Source of the DNA: Gemmataceae bacterium
GTDB taxonomy: Bacteria; Planctomycetota; Planctomycetia; Gemmatales; Gemmataceae
Assembly: GCA_017853285.1 (NCBI GenBank)
Contig: JAFMJU010000242.1
Span: forward strand, 1 to 6,315
Length of the DNA stretch: 6,315 bases
Direction: 5' to 3'
Positions 1 to 6,315 of the stretch are shown piece after piece. A model generated the notes under the pieces. It worked only from the letters and a program-made list of their open reading frames with translations. It did not search any database and was not told the DNA's origin. Each line of letters starts with the position of its first letter. Position 1 is the first letter of the stretch. Made by a program: the position numbers and the translations under genes.

Positions 1-892
1 TTTCCAGCAGGCGCAGGGCCGAATCCGCCACATTGGTGCCGTTGAATTCACCCCCGGTCACCTTGGCCCCGGTTTTGGCCACCAGGGCTTCCAACCAACC
101 GGCTTCCCCAGTGGGCAGGCCCCGGGCCGCAGGGACATCGGAAGTTTTGGTGCCCGGCCGCAGCCACACATCCAAAAGCGGTGCCCTGGATCGAATCGGC
201 CCTGTCGTCACCCGGGCCGGCTTGCGGGCCGGCTCGGCCTGCTCTCGGGTGTCCAGCAAGCGGGCTTCCTCGTTTCGCACCCACTCCTGCACCGATTTCT
301 TGTAGGCCCGTTCATCGGCCTCCAGCTCGCTCCGCGTGCGCGTGCCGTCTCCCTCAAGCACCAGCCCTTCCTCATCGAGAAAGCGGCCAAAACGGAACAA
401 GTGAACCGGATTCTTTGTCAGCAAGGGCTGCAGCAGCCGGGCCGGATCCTTCAACAGCGCGGCGACTAGATCCTGCCGGCGGACTGGTTGCTTGGGCGCG
501 GCCCCGGCGACGGCGCGGACCGGATCATCGGATACCCCGGTCATGCTGCCCGAGGCATCGACCAGAACCAGCACCCGGCCGGTTTTCTCCTCAACTTCCT
601 TCCGCACGATGGTCTCCTGCCAGGCGGGCAGCAGAAAGGCCATCAACAGCAGGGCGTAAACCGCCAGTCGGGGCAGGGCCAAAAGAGACGCCTTCCCGCG
701 GCCAATGAATTGGGCCTCGCGCCGCCAAACGCGAAAAAACCACCACAGCGCGACACCGAAAAGCAAACCGCCGACGAGCCACCAGGCCCATGAGGGCCAG
801 GGCTCCATGCCGGGAACCTGCAGCGGGATTTCCTCGGGCCTGCGCAGTACCAGCCTTTCTTCCAGGCTGATGGCCCCTTGGGTTGGTTCCAT
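1..892 (-). CDS. Membrane-anchored VWA-domain protein, C-terminus cut by window edge
   Basis: I translated the minus strand from the ATG at 890-892 and it stays open to base 1, giving 297 residues with no stop, so the 3' end lies outside the window. Two hydrophobic segments are visible, about residues 34-54 (rich in Trp and Leu) and 70-91. After them comes a von Willebrand factor A domain: a strand ending VLVLVDASGSM holds the MIDAS motif D112-x-S114-x-S116, and GTNVADSAL supplies the second-loop Thr (T286). The third MIDAS Asp would lie beyond the edge. S116 and T286 are 170 residues apart, against 70 in the neighbouring DUF58 protein, so a long insertion of mostly charged and Pro/Arg-rich sequence sits in between (about residues 170-284). 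The start is one base after the stop of the BatA-type gene, with AAGGGGG nine bases upstream, which suggests translational coupling. Role (inference): an envelope VWA partner of the MoxR ATPase. The exact family is not recognised and the full length is unknown. Confidence 0.85.
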   Translation of the reverse strand, partial: MEPTQGAISLEERLVLRRPEEIPLQVPGMEPWPSWAWWLVGGLLFGVALWWFFRVWRREAQFIGRGKASLLALPRLAVYALLLMAFLLPAWQETIVRKEVEEKTGRVLVLVDASGSMTGVSDDPVRAVAGAAPKQPVRRQDLVAALLKDPARLLQPLLTKNPVHLFRFGRFLDEEGLVLEGDGTRTRSELEADERAYKKSVQEWVRNEEARLLDTREQAEPARKPARVTTGPIRSRAPLLDVWLRPGTKTSDVPAARGLPTGEAGWLEALVAKTGAKVTGGEFNGTNVADSALRLLE

Positions 893-893
893 G

Positions 894-3722
894 TCAGGCA
901 ACCCCCTTCATGGCCGGTTGCCCCTGGGCCTGGTGCAGGTGGCTGCAACGCCAGGCCAGGAATTGTTCAATCGCCAGCAAGACCAGCAGCGCCAGAATCA
1001 GCCAGGGCGTCTCCGAGGCGTCCAGGGCCCTCTTGAGCGCGCCATCCCCGGTTTCCCCGGCCTCCACCCGACCAACCGGCACCATGCGGAACCAATCCCG
1101 ACCGGGGCCGGCCTTTTCTTCCTGCGCCTCGCGGGGATCCACCTCGGAGACATCCGCCCGCTCCAGGTCGCTTTCCCGCACCCCGACATTGAAGGCGGAG
1201 CCACCCCGCAGCACCAAACTCGATGCCGGGTCCGGACGGAACGCGAAAGTCAGCAAACCCGGATGTTCCTGCGGATCGATCTGCAGCGCCCAGGACGCGG
1301 TTCCATTGCCGCCAGCCGTTGAAACCAACCGGGCCGGAACTTTGGCCACAGTCGCGGCGGCCTGCGCGGCCTGCGCCTGCGGACCAGCCCGTTGCGGGTA
1401 GTACAGCGACTCCGATACCACAGGGTTGGCGAAGGCTCCCAAATCATTCCCCTGAACCGGGGCAAACACCTTGTCCCGGGCGTCTGATTGTTGCCGCAGC
1501 AGATAAAAGAGGCTGTCCTGCACCAGGATGGGGAAGGTGGCCGAAAGGAACCCGTTGGCCCATTCGTTCCAGACCCCGGGTGAATCCCCAGTCACCCCGC
1601 CGCGCGAGGAAGCCGGTCCCGCGGAAGACAGGAACGCCAGCACCTTGCCCTTGCCCACCTCACGGGCCACCAGCAGCGGGTCCCCTTGCTGGATCTTGCG
1701 GATCAAACCGCGCAGGCGCGTCTGGACATCGCGCAGTTCCGGCCTGTCCCACACTGTTCCCGCCACCGGATTGGCCTGCCCCTGCGGTTGCGCTTTCAGC
1801 AGTTCCTCCAGGGCCGTCACAATCTCGAACTGCCCCTGCGTGGCGATGCGCGACCGCACCTTGCCAATTTCAGCCTCAAGCGCCGGCAGCACCGGGGCCA
1901 GGGCGGGGGAAGTGAAGGGCGACTTGTCCAGCGACAGCACCTCCAGGATTTCCCGCTTCATCGCCTCGCGCTGCCCGGCCACTTGCCACCCCCTCGAGGG
2001 CAGGGCCAGCAGGGTTTCCACCTGGTCCCCCCAACGGCTGGGCTCGATGGCGGGCCAGTGCCTCTCCATGCGCAAGTGCCTGAAAACGGGGCGGAACGGC
2101 AGCAACCCCGCCACCACCGGGCTGGCCGGATCGGGGAAAACGACCTTGGGCGATTCATCCCGCTTCAGGTCTTCCCGTTCCTTTTCAGACAAGGCGGGCG
2201 AAGGCTGCCCGGCCAACAGCAAGGGGAACAATCCTCCCTGCTCGAAGGCCCGATTGCAAAAGGCCGGATCGGTGCGGTCGCCCGCGAACCAGGCCACCCC
2301 CCCGCCTCCCTGGGCGTACTCCGACAATTTGGCCACCGCGCCAGGTTGCAGTTCGCCGACATTCAGCAGCACCACCAGGGCGAATGACCCCAAATCCTGT
2401 TTTTCCAGATCGGCGGTTTCGACGAACAGCGGATCGAACAACTGGGGGTTGAGGGCCGCGCCGAAATACAACGAGTCGCTGGAGGTCACCGCGCCGGGTT
2501 GGATCGTCCCATCCACCACCAGCACCGGCACGCGGGGCCGCACTTCCAGAACCATGTCACGGATGTTGTCGGCCGCCAGACCTTCGCCTGAGTCGTCTTC
2601 CAGAATTACCCGCACCGCCATCGAGGAGGCGGCCGCTCGACGGGCCAGGCCTTCCCGGAGTGGATCACGGGCTCCGGGTTGACCGGGGGTCCCATCGGGC
2701 GCGGAGGTCTCGGTCCGCTCGGCGTCTCCCCGTGTGGGAATGATGCGGAAGCGCACTTCCACCGATTGTCCGGGTGGCAAGGTTTCCACCTGACGCGAGG
2801 CGGAGGTATCGCGTTTGCCGTTCAGTTCCACCGCAAGGAATGCGGATCGGGCCTGGCGCCCGTGGTTGGCGATGCGTGCCCAGCATTCGATCGGCTGACC
2901 GTCCAGCGCCAGCTTCGATTCGGATCCCAGGGCCACCACCGCCAGGTTGCCGTGGGCGACTGGCCGGGTCTCCTCGCCGCGGGCGGGCAGGGCGCAATCA
3001 TGGATGGTCCAGGCAATCCCTTCCGCTGGGTTCATCCATCCGCGGATCGGTCCGTCCGCCCAATCCGCCTTGCGGACATCGCTGAACAGGTGCAGGTGCT
3101 TTTTGGTCCGTTGCTCGGGAAATTGGGCCGACAGGTCCGCCTTGCCTTTTTCCACAGCCTCGGCCGGACTCACCTGGTAGGGGCGCATGCGCAATCCTTC
3201 CAGAAGCCCCGTCAGGGTGGCCAGCGAATCCTCGGCGATCTGCTCGTCAAACAGCACCTTCGCCGGGTCGCTTGCCTCCCGCAAACGAAGCCTTACCGGC
3301 GTTTTGGAGGACTGGGCCCCCTCGGCCAGTGTTTTTATTCCGTCCTTCGCCAGGGCGAAGCAATCCGCCCCGGCACCCCCATCCCGCGAGGTATCCGACA
3401 TACTCACACTGTCGTCCAGCACCACTTCGTGGAGCACCCAGTCCTCGGGAGGTGTGGGAGGCGTCCCGCTGATCAGCCAGCGCGACAGCAGAAACCCGAA
3501 CAGCAGCACCAGCAACACCCGGGAGGCGAGCAGCAGCATCTGCTCCAAAACCATCTTCCGCTTCATCCGCTTCTGGGCGGCGAGCAGGAACTCCATGGCC
3601 GCCCACCGCACGCGCCGGTAGCGCATGCGGTTGATCAGGTGGATGATCACCGGAATGGAGGCGAGCAGGCCGGCGGCCGCCAACGCCCAGGGATTCAGGA
3701 ACAGACCCAGCAATCCACCCAA
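894..3722 (-). CDS. Large BatA-type (double-anchor) protein with VWA-like and amidotransferase-like regions
   Basis: This 942-residue protein opens with the double transmembrane anchor typical of BatA/TIGR02226-type proteins: a hydrophobic segment at about 8-30 ending in IHLINR, a basic stretch (RMRYRRVRW), then a second segment at about 62-84. A VWA-like domain follows with D103-x-S105-x-S107 and a later FSD (D215). The second-loop Thr appears to be replaced by Ser (S185, in QVSPAEAV), so metal binding is uncertain. Residues about 255-330 look like a beta-rich domain. Residues 398-483 (VPVLVVDGT, then ALVVLLNVGEL and a GGGGVAWFAGD turn) and 688-742 resemble the class I amidotransferase-like fold found in such proteins; I see no convincing catalytic triad. 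A helical, charged stretch at about 583-678 interrupts that fold. A last hydrophobic segment (about 906-924) precedes a short basic tail. It therefore looks membrane-anchored at both ends, with about 820 residues probably outside the cytoplasm. It starts 15 bases after the DUF58 stop and ends one base before the next gene. It is far longer than classical BatA proteins of roughly 330 residues. Function inferred: envelope partner of MoxR. Confidence 0.9.
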   Translation of the reverse strand: MGGLLGLFLNPWALAAAGLLASIPVIIHLINRMRYRRVRWAAMEFLLAAQKRMKRKMVLEQMLLLASRVLLVLLFGFLLSRWLISGTPPTPPEDWVLHEVVLDDSVSMSDTSRDGGAGADCFALAKDGIKTLAEGAQSSKTPVRLRLREASDPAKVLFDEQIAEDSLATLTGLLEGLRMRPYQVSPAEAVEKGKADLSAQFPEQRTKKHLHLFSDVRKADWADGPIRGWMNPAEGIAWTIHDCALPARGEETRPVAHGNLAVVALGSESKLALDGQPIECWARIANHGRQARSAFLAVELNGKRDTSASRQVETLPPGQSVEVRFRIIPTRGDAERTETSAPDGTPGQPGARDPLREGLARRAAASSMAVRVILEDDSGEGLAADNIRDMVLEVRPRVPVLVVDGTIQPGAVTSSDSLYFGAALNPQLFDPLFVETADLEKQDLGSFALVVLLNVGELQPGAVAKLSEYAQGGGGVAWFAGDRTDPAFCNRAFEQGGLFPLLLAGQPSPALSEKEREDLKRDESPKVVFPDPASPVVAGLLPFRPVFRHLRMERHWPAIEPSRWGDQVETLLALPSRGWQVAGQREAMKREILEVLSLDKSPFTSPALAPVLPALEAEIGKVRSRIATQGQFEIVTALEELLKAQPQGQANPVAGTVWDRPELRDVQTRLRGLIRKIQQGDPLLVAREVGKGKVLAFLSSAGPASSRGGVTGDSPGVWNEWANGFLSATFPILVQDSLFYLLRQQSDARDKVFAPVQGNDLGAFANPVVSESLYYPQRAGPQAQAAQAAATVAKVPARLVSTAGGNGTASWALQIDPQEHPGLLTFAFRPDPASSLVLRGGSAFNVGVRESDLERADVSEVDPREAQEEKAGPGRDWFRMVPVGRVEAGETGDGALKRALDASETPWLILALLVLLAIEQFLAWRCSHLHQAQGQPAMKGVA
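902..908 (-). promoter_or_regulatory. Ribosome binding site for the ATG at 892
   Basis: The minus strand reads AAGGGGG, nine bases before the ATG at 890-892. It lies inside the last codons of the BatA-type gene (Lys-Gly-Val-Ala-stop), so ribosomes finishing that gene could reinitiate here. It supports the ATG at 892 as the real start. Confidence 0.6.
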
Positions 3723-3727
3723 GAAAA

Positions 3728-3733
3728 CTCTCC
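3728..3733 (-). promoter_or_regulatory. Ribosome binding site supporting a TTG start
   Basis: GGAGAG on the minus strand lies five bases before the TTG codon at 3720-3722. No ATG lies close by in this frame, and the hydrophobic anchor begins within ten codons, so a start further in would cut into it. This site is the main reason for choosing TTG. Confidence 0.6.
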
Positions 3734-3737
3734 GGGC

Positions 3738-4676
3738 CTAGCCCTGTGAAATCGGTCCGGCCCTGCGCACCGCTTCCCGCTCGTGCAGGAAACGGGTCAG
3801 CACGGCGTCAAGCGGCTCATCGGTACGCAGGAACTGGTAATCCGCGCCGAGGCGGGTCGCCCCCCGACGAACCTCCTGCAGGAAACCCTCCAGTTCCCGC
3901 AGGTATCCCTCGCGCAGCGCGGCGGGATCGCAAAGCAGGTCGGGCAGCGCCTCCATGCCCTCGAAACGCGTGGGCCCAAGGAAGGGGAAATCCACCTCGT
4001 CCTTGTCCATCAGGTGGAAAACCACCACCTCGTGCTTCCGCTGGCGCAGCATCTGCACACCCTTGATCAGGGCCTCGCGGTCGACCAGCAGGTCGGAAAA
4101 GATCGCCACCAGGCCCCGCGTGGGCAGGTTCTGGGCCACCTGCTTCAGGATCGCGAGGATATCGGTCTTTTCCCTGGGCTTGTCGTTGGCCAGTCCGGAC
4201 ACGATCGCGTCGAGGTGCCGGGTCTGGCTGCGGGGTGGCAGGATGGTGCGGATGGCAGAGTCGAAGGTGACCAATCCCACCGCGTCCTGCTGGCGCAGCA
4301 GCAACCAGGCCGCGCTGGCTGCCGCGGTGGCCGCATATTCGCGCTTGGTCATCGGGCCCGAACCGTAGCCCATCGATTCGGAGACATCCACCACCAGCGT
4401 GCAGCGAAGGTTGGTCTCGGCCTCGAACTGCTTGATGTAGAACCGGTCGGTCTTCGACCAGACCTTCCAGTCCAGGTGACGGATGTCGTCCCCGGTGGTG
4501 TATTCCCGGTGCTGGACGAATTCGACGGAGTGGCCGAAAAAGGGCGAGGGATGCATCCCCGCCAGAAACCCCTCAACCGCCTGGTGGGCGCGCAATTCCA
4601 GTCGGCCGATCCCGGCCAGCACGGCCGGGTCGAGAAACCGCCTCGGATTCTTGTTGTCTTTGTCGCGCTCGGCCAT
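3738..4676 (-). CDS. DUF58 domain-containing protein (VWA-like)
   Basis: The 312-residue product has the DUF58 signature at about residues 62-84, where GDDIRHLDWKVWSKTDR leads into the phrase FYIKQFE. A complete MIDAS site follows: D97-x-S99-x-S101 (VDVSESM), T171 (REKTDI) and D195 (IFSDL). No transmembrane segment is visible, unlike many DUF58 proteins that carry two N-terminal helices; the size and lack of anchor match the shorter soluble type, so a cytoplasmic location is likely. The start is the ATG at 4674-4676, preceded only by a weak purine-rich stretch (GGCGGGAT), 40 bases after the MoxR stop. DUF58 genes very commonly sit directly downstream of moxR, and the pair is thought to work together, with the ATPase acting on the VWA-like protein. 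The final residues (about 255-305) are charged and helical. Family assignment is firm; the molecular task is not known. Confidence 0.95.
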   Translation of the reverse strand: MAERDKDNKNPRRFLDPAVLAGIGRLELRAHQAVEGFLAGMHPSPFFGHSVEFVQHREYTTGDDIRHLDWKVWSKTDRFYIKQFEAETNLRCTLVVDVSESMGYGSGPMTKREYAATAAASAAWLLLRQQDAVGLVTFDSAIRTILPPRSQTRHLDAIVSGLANDKPREKTDILAILKQVAQNLPTRGLVAIFSDLLVDREALIKGVQMLRQRKHEVVVFHLMDKDEVDFPFLGPTRFEGMEALPDLLCDPAALREGYLRELEGFLQEVRRGATRLGADYQFLRTDEPLDAVLTRFLHEREAVRRAGPISQG

Positions 4677-4716
4677 TCGCCAGATCCCGCCGTTGGTTTG
4701 GATTACCGTCTGCGGA

Positions 4717-5781
4717 TCAGGCCGCGAAAATGGGCTTCAGGCGCTCGTCCCGCAACAGGTCGTTTTCCTTGTCGGGGGTCTCGCGGACCAAACGGGTGAT
4801 CACGTCATCCGGGCTGATCCTCTCGCTGGCCGCTGTGAAGTTCACCAGGATGCGGTGACGCAACACCGGGCAGGCAAGGGCCTTGATGTCCTCGGTCTGG
4901 ACATGGAACCGGCCCTTCAGGAGGGCCCGGGCCTTGGCACCCAGGATCAGGTTCTGCACCGCGCGGGGCCCGGCGCCCCAGGACAGCCAGTCGGTGACAA
5001 AGGAAGGCACACCGGGCTCGCCGATGCGGGTCTGGCGTACCAGCGCCAGCGCGTATCGCAAAGCGTGATCCGAGGCGGGCACACGGCGCACCAGGTCCTG
5101 AAGCCTGAGGATTTGCGCGCCGTCCAGAACCGGCCGGATCGAATCGGTGCTGGTGCCGGTGGTCCTTCGGGCGATCTCCATCTCCTCGGAGAAGGATGGG
5201 TACCGGACGAAAACCTTGAACATGAAGCGGTCTTGCTGCGCCTCGGGAAGGGGATAGGTGCCTTCCTGTTCGATCGGGTTCTGGGTGGCCAGCACGAAAA
5301 AGGGATTGTCGAGCTTGTGGCGCACGCGGCCCACGGTCACCTGGCGTTCCTGCATCGCCTCCAGCAGGGCCGCCTGGGTCTTGGGGGGCGTGCGGTTGAT
5401 TTCGTCCGCGAGGATCACATTGGAAAACAGGGGTCCCTTCAGGAACTTGAATTCCCTGGCCCCGCTGTCGCGATTTTCCTGGATCACCTCGGTGCCTGTG
5501 ATGTCGGCGGGCATCAGGTCGGGGGTGAACTGAACGCGGGAAAAATCCAGCGACAGGGTGCGGGCCAATGTCGAGATCATCAGGGTCTTGGCCAGACCCG
5601 GAACACCTTCCAGAAGGCAGTGCCCCTTGCTGAAAAGGGCGATCAGCAGTTCCTCGATGACCTGATCCTGCCCGACAATCACCTGGGACAGTTGGGACCG
5701 GATGGAGGAATAGGCCTCCTGCAGGGCCTGCTCCGCCGCCAAGTCCTCGGATTGGGTGATGCCCTGGGTGTTGTCAGTCAT
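4717..5781 (-). CDS. MoxR family AAA+ ATPase
   Basis: This 354-residue protein carries the full MoxR motif set: Walker A GVPGLAKT (59-66), Walker B VILADE (122-127) continuing into INRTPPKTQAALLEAMQE, sensor 1 in LATQNP (164-169) with the GTYPLPEAQQDRF box holding the likely arginine finger R185, and a sensor 2 Arg in WGAGPRA (R273). The C-terminal part (about 225-335) fits the MoxR lid domain. Length is normal for the family. MoxR proteins hydrolyse ATP as ring-shaped oligomers in the cytoplasm and are believed to act as chaperones on VWA-domain proteins; here three such products are encoded directly downstream. I chose the ATG at 5779-5781, which has GGGGA nine bases upstream; an in-frame TTG at 5812-5814 would add eleven residues but cuts past that site. 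The variable N-terminal 30 residues precede the conserved VIVGQDQVIEELL segment. All nucleotide-binding residues are present, so it should be active. Confidence 0.97.
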   Translation of the reverse strand: MTDNTQGITQSEDLAAEQALQEAYSSIRSQLSQVIVGQDQVIEELLIALFSKGHCLLEGVPGLAKTLMISTLARTLSLDFSRVQFTPDLMPADITGTEVIQENRDSGAREFKFLKGPLFSNVILADEINRTPPKTQAALLEAMQERQVTVGRVRHKLDNPFFVLATQNPIEQEGTYPLPEAQQDRFMFKVFVRYPSFSEEMEIARRTTGTSTDSIRPVLDGAQILRLQDLVRRVPASDHALRYALALVRQTRIGEPGVPSFVTDWLSWGAGPRAVQNLILGAKARALLKGRFHVQTEDIKALACPVLRHRILVNFTAASERISPDDVITRLVRETPDKENDLLRDERLKPIFAA

Positions 5782-5790
5782 GAATGGCTT

Positions 5791-5795
5791 TCCCC
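5791..5795 (-). promoter_or_regulatory. Ribosome binding site for the MoxR gene
   Basis: GGGGA on the minus strand, in the context GCGGGGAAAG, lies nine bases before the ATG at 5779-5781. It favours this ATG over the in-frame TTG at 5812-5814, which would place the site inside the coding region. Confidence 0.5.
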
Positions 5796-5828
5796 GCGAA
5801 TGTGAAAACTTCAAAGATTCGGTGATTC

Positions 5829-5855
5829 AAAAAACGCCCTGGCGTACCCGGGCAC
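5829..5855 (-). terminator. Weak terminator-like hairpin with T-run
   Basis: Directly after the stop of the cyclase-like gene the minus strand can fold in two ways: ACGC-CAGG-GCGT (or five pairs with a two-base loop), or GTGCCC pairing with GGGCGT (two wobble pairs) around a ten-base loop. Both end at a run of six T (5829-5834). The T-run is clear but the stems are short, so this may be a partial attenuator or nothing. The rest of the 74-base gap (5782-5828) shows no convincing promoter. Confidence 0.35.
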
Positions 5856-6315
5856 TCAACGCTGGTAAATCGGCAGGCATCCCTTGTCCAACTGCAGCAT
5901 GCTCAGGTGCACCGCGGTGATGAACACCGGGCCGACATGCCCGCCCGTCCAGGAACCGTTCGCACCTTGCGTTCGCACCAAGTTATCAAATGATTCCTTC
6001 CGGTACTTGGTCCAGGTCAACTGATCCGACTCCTTGGCCCCCGGGAACAGCCGGGCGTAACCGTCATCTCCCAGCATGTAAACCGCCTGCGAGAAGTAGT
6101 ACTGGGTGTACTCGTCGTGGCCCGTGCGATTGGCGCCCAGGGTCCCGAGTTTCTGCTGGCAGAACTTGAACCATTTCTTGACGAACTGGACCGAAGGTTC
6201 CTTGAAGTAGTCCCCTGCCGAGATGCCGCAGGCGATCGCGGCCGCGGTCAAGGCGGGCCGACCGTCACCGCCACCACCGCCACCGTACTGGTAGATGATT
6301 CCCCCCTCGGAATTG
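5856..6315 (-). CDS. Prenyltransferase/squalene-oxidase-repeat (terpenoid cyclase-fold) protein, N-terminus cut by window edge
   Basis: The frame is open from the right edge to a TGA at 5856-5858, giving 152 C-terminal residues. It shows alpha/alpha-toroid repeat features: an aromatic Gly-rich turn (GGIIYQY followed by six Gly) leading into the helix ALTAAAIACGI, and later a QW-type motif Q-x3-G-x-W (QGANGSW, bases 5949-5969) followed by GPVFITAVHLSMLQL and the ending LPIYQR. From memory, that ending recurs in PVC-type relatives, where such genes lie beside moxR clusters. The visible part holds no DxDD or DCTAE cyclase acid motif, but it is only the tail. In this group the proteins are usually thought not to be true terpene cyclases, and a substrate cannot be named. 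A downstream TTG at 6249-6251 could start a short 131-residue protein, but the upstream 21 codons continue the same repeat pattern, so the gene surely extends beyond the window. It lies 74 bases upstream of moxR on the same strand. Confidence 0.85.
   Translation of the reverse strand, partial: NSEGGIIYQYGGGGGGDGRPALTAAAIACGISAGDYFKEPSVQFVKKWFKFCQQKLGTLGANRTGHDEYTQYYFSQAVYMLGDDGYARLFPGAKESDQLTWTKYRKESFDNLVRTQGANGSWTGGHVGPVFITAVHLSMLQLDKGCLPIYQR

Noticed and set aside
1528..2682. Plus-strand open frame of 384 codons opposite the BatA-type gene
   Set aside because: Ser/Arg/Pro-rich translation without any family feature; a by-product of G+C-rich codons on the other strand.
2679..3749. Plus-strand open frame of 356 codons opposite the N-terminal half of the BatA-type gene
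   Set aside because: Antisense shadow: the minus-strand frame shows the anchor helices and MIDAS motif, while this translation is Gln/His/Gly-rich with no domain.
3783..4799. Plus-strand open frame of 338 codons opposite DUF58
   Set aside because: Antisense to a firmly assigned gene; its translation shows no known motif.
4483..5805. Long plus-strand open frame of 440 codons opposite moxR and DUF58
   Set aside because: It lies antisense to two genes with complete family motifs, and its translation has no recognisable domain and odd composition (rich in Gly, Gln, His). High G+C content makes such antisense open frames common.
5782..5814. TTG start at 5812-5814 extending MoxR by eleven residues
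   Set aside because: The ATG at 5779-5781 has a GGGGA site at suitable spacing, and the extra residues (KFSHSRGKPF) match nothing expected of the family's N-terminus.
5782..5830. Possible promoter upstream of moxR (TTGAAT or TTGAAG as -35)
   Set aside because: No matching -10 element at a sensible distance; the AT-rich stretch is too short to support a call.
5856..6251. Short 131-residue stand-alone gene starting at the TTG at 6249-6251
   Set aside because: The same frame stays open to the window edge and its extra 21 codons continue the repeat pattern, so this is the tail of a longer gene.

Overview
The window is a high-G+C bacterial stretch in which every supportable gene lies on the minus strand, so transcription runs from the right edge (6315) to the left edge (1). 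The gene set and order are: terpenoid-cyclase-like toroid protein, MoxR AAA+ ATPase, DUF58 protein, very large BatA-type membrane protein, membrane-anchored VWA protein. From memory, this resembles clusters found in Planctomycetes, Verrucomicrobia and related PVC-type bacteria. That assignment is inference; no rRNA or marker gene is present to confirm it.

Layout from the upstream end. Positions 5856-6315 hold the C-terminal part of a prenyltransferase/squalene-oxidase-repeat protein cut by the window edge. A 74-base gap (5782-5855) with a weak terminator-like hairpin and T-run follows. Positions 4717-5781 encode a complete MoxR ATPase with all its nucleotide-binding motifs. After 40 bases comes a complete DUF58 protein (3738-4676) with an intact MIDAS metal site. 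After 15 bases a TTG-initiated, 942-residue BatA-type protein (894-3722) follows, and one base after its stop an ATG opens a second VWA membrane protein (1-892), which runs off the left edge with no stop.

The last four genes look like one transcription unit, judged by shared strand and short gaps. MoxR ATPases are generally thought to act as chaperones on VWA-domain partners. Here one ATPase is followed by three consecutive products with a DxSxS metal-site motif: one predicted soluble (DUF58) and two membrane-anchored with their bulk outside the hydrophobic segments. A reasonable inference is an envelope-associated assembly or remodelling system, with MoxR and DUF58 on the cytoplasmic side and the two anchored proteins carrying large extra-membrane domains. 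The substrate cannot be read from the sequence.

The less ordinary points are two apparent insertions: about 100 extra residues between the first MIDAS motif and the metal-binding Thr of the partial VWA protein, and about 95 charged, probably helical residues inside the amidotransferase-like part of the BatA-type protein. I found no mobile element, CRISPR array, RNA gene or phage gene, and no sign of gene decay.
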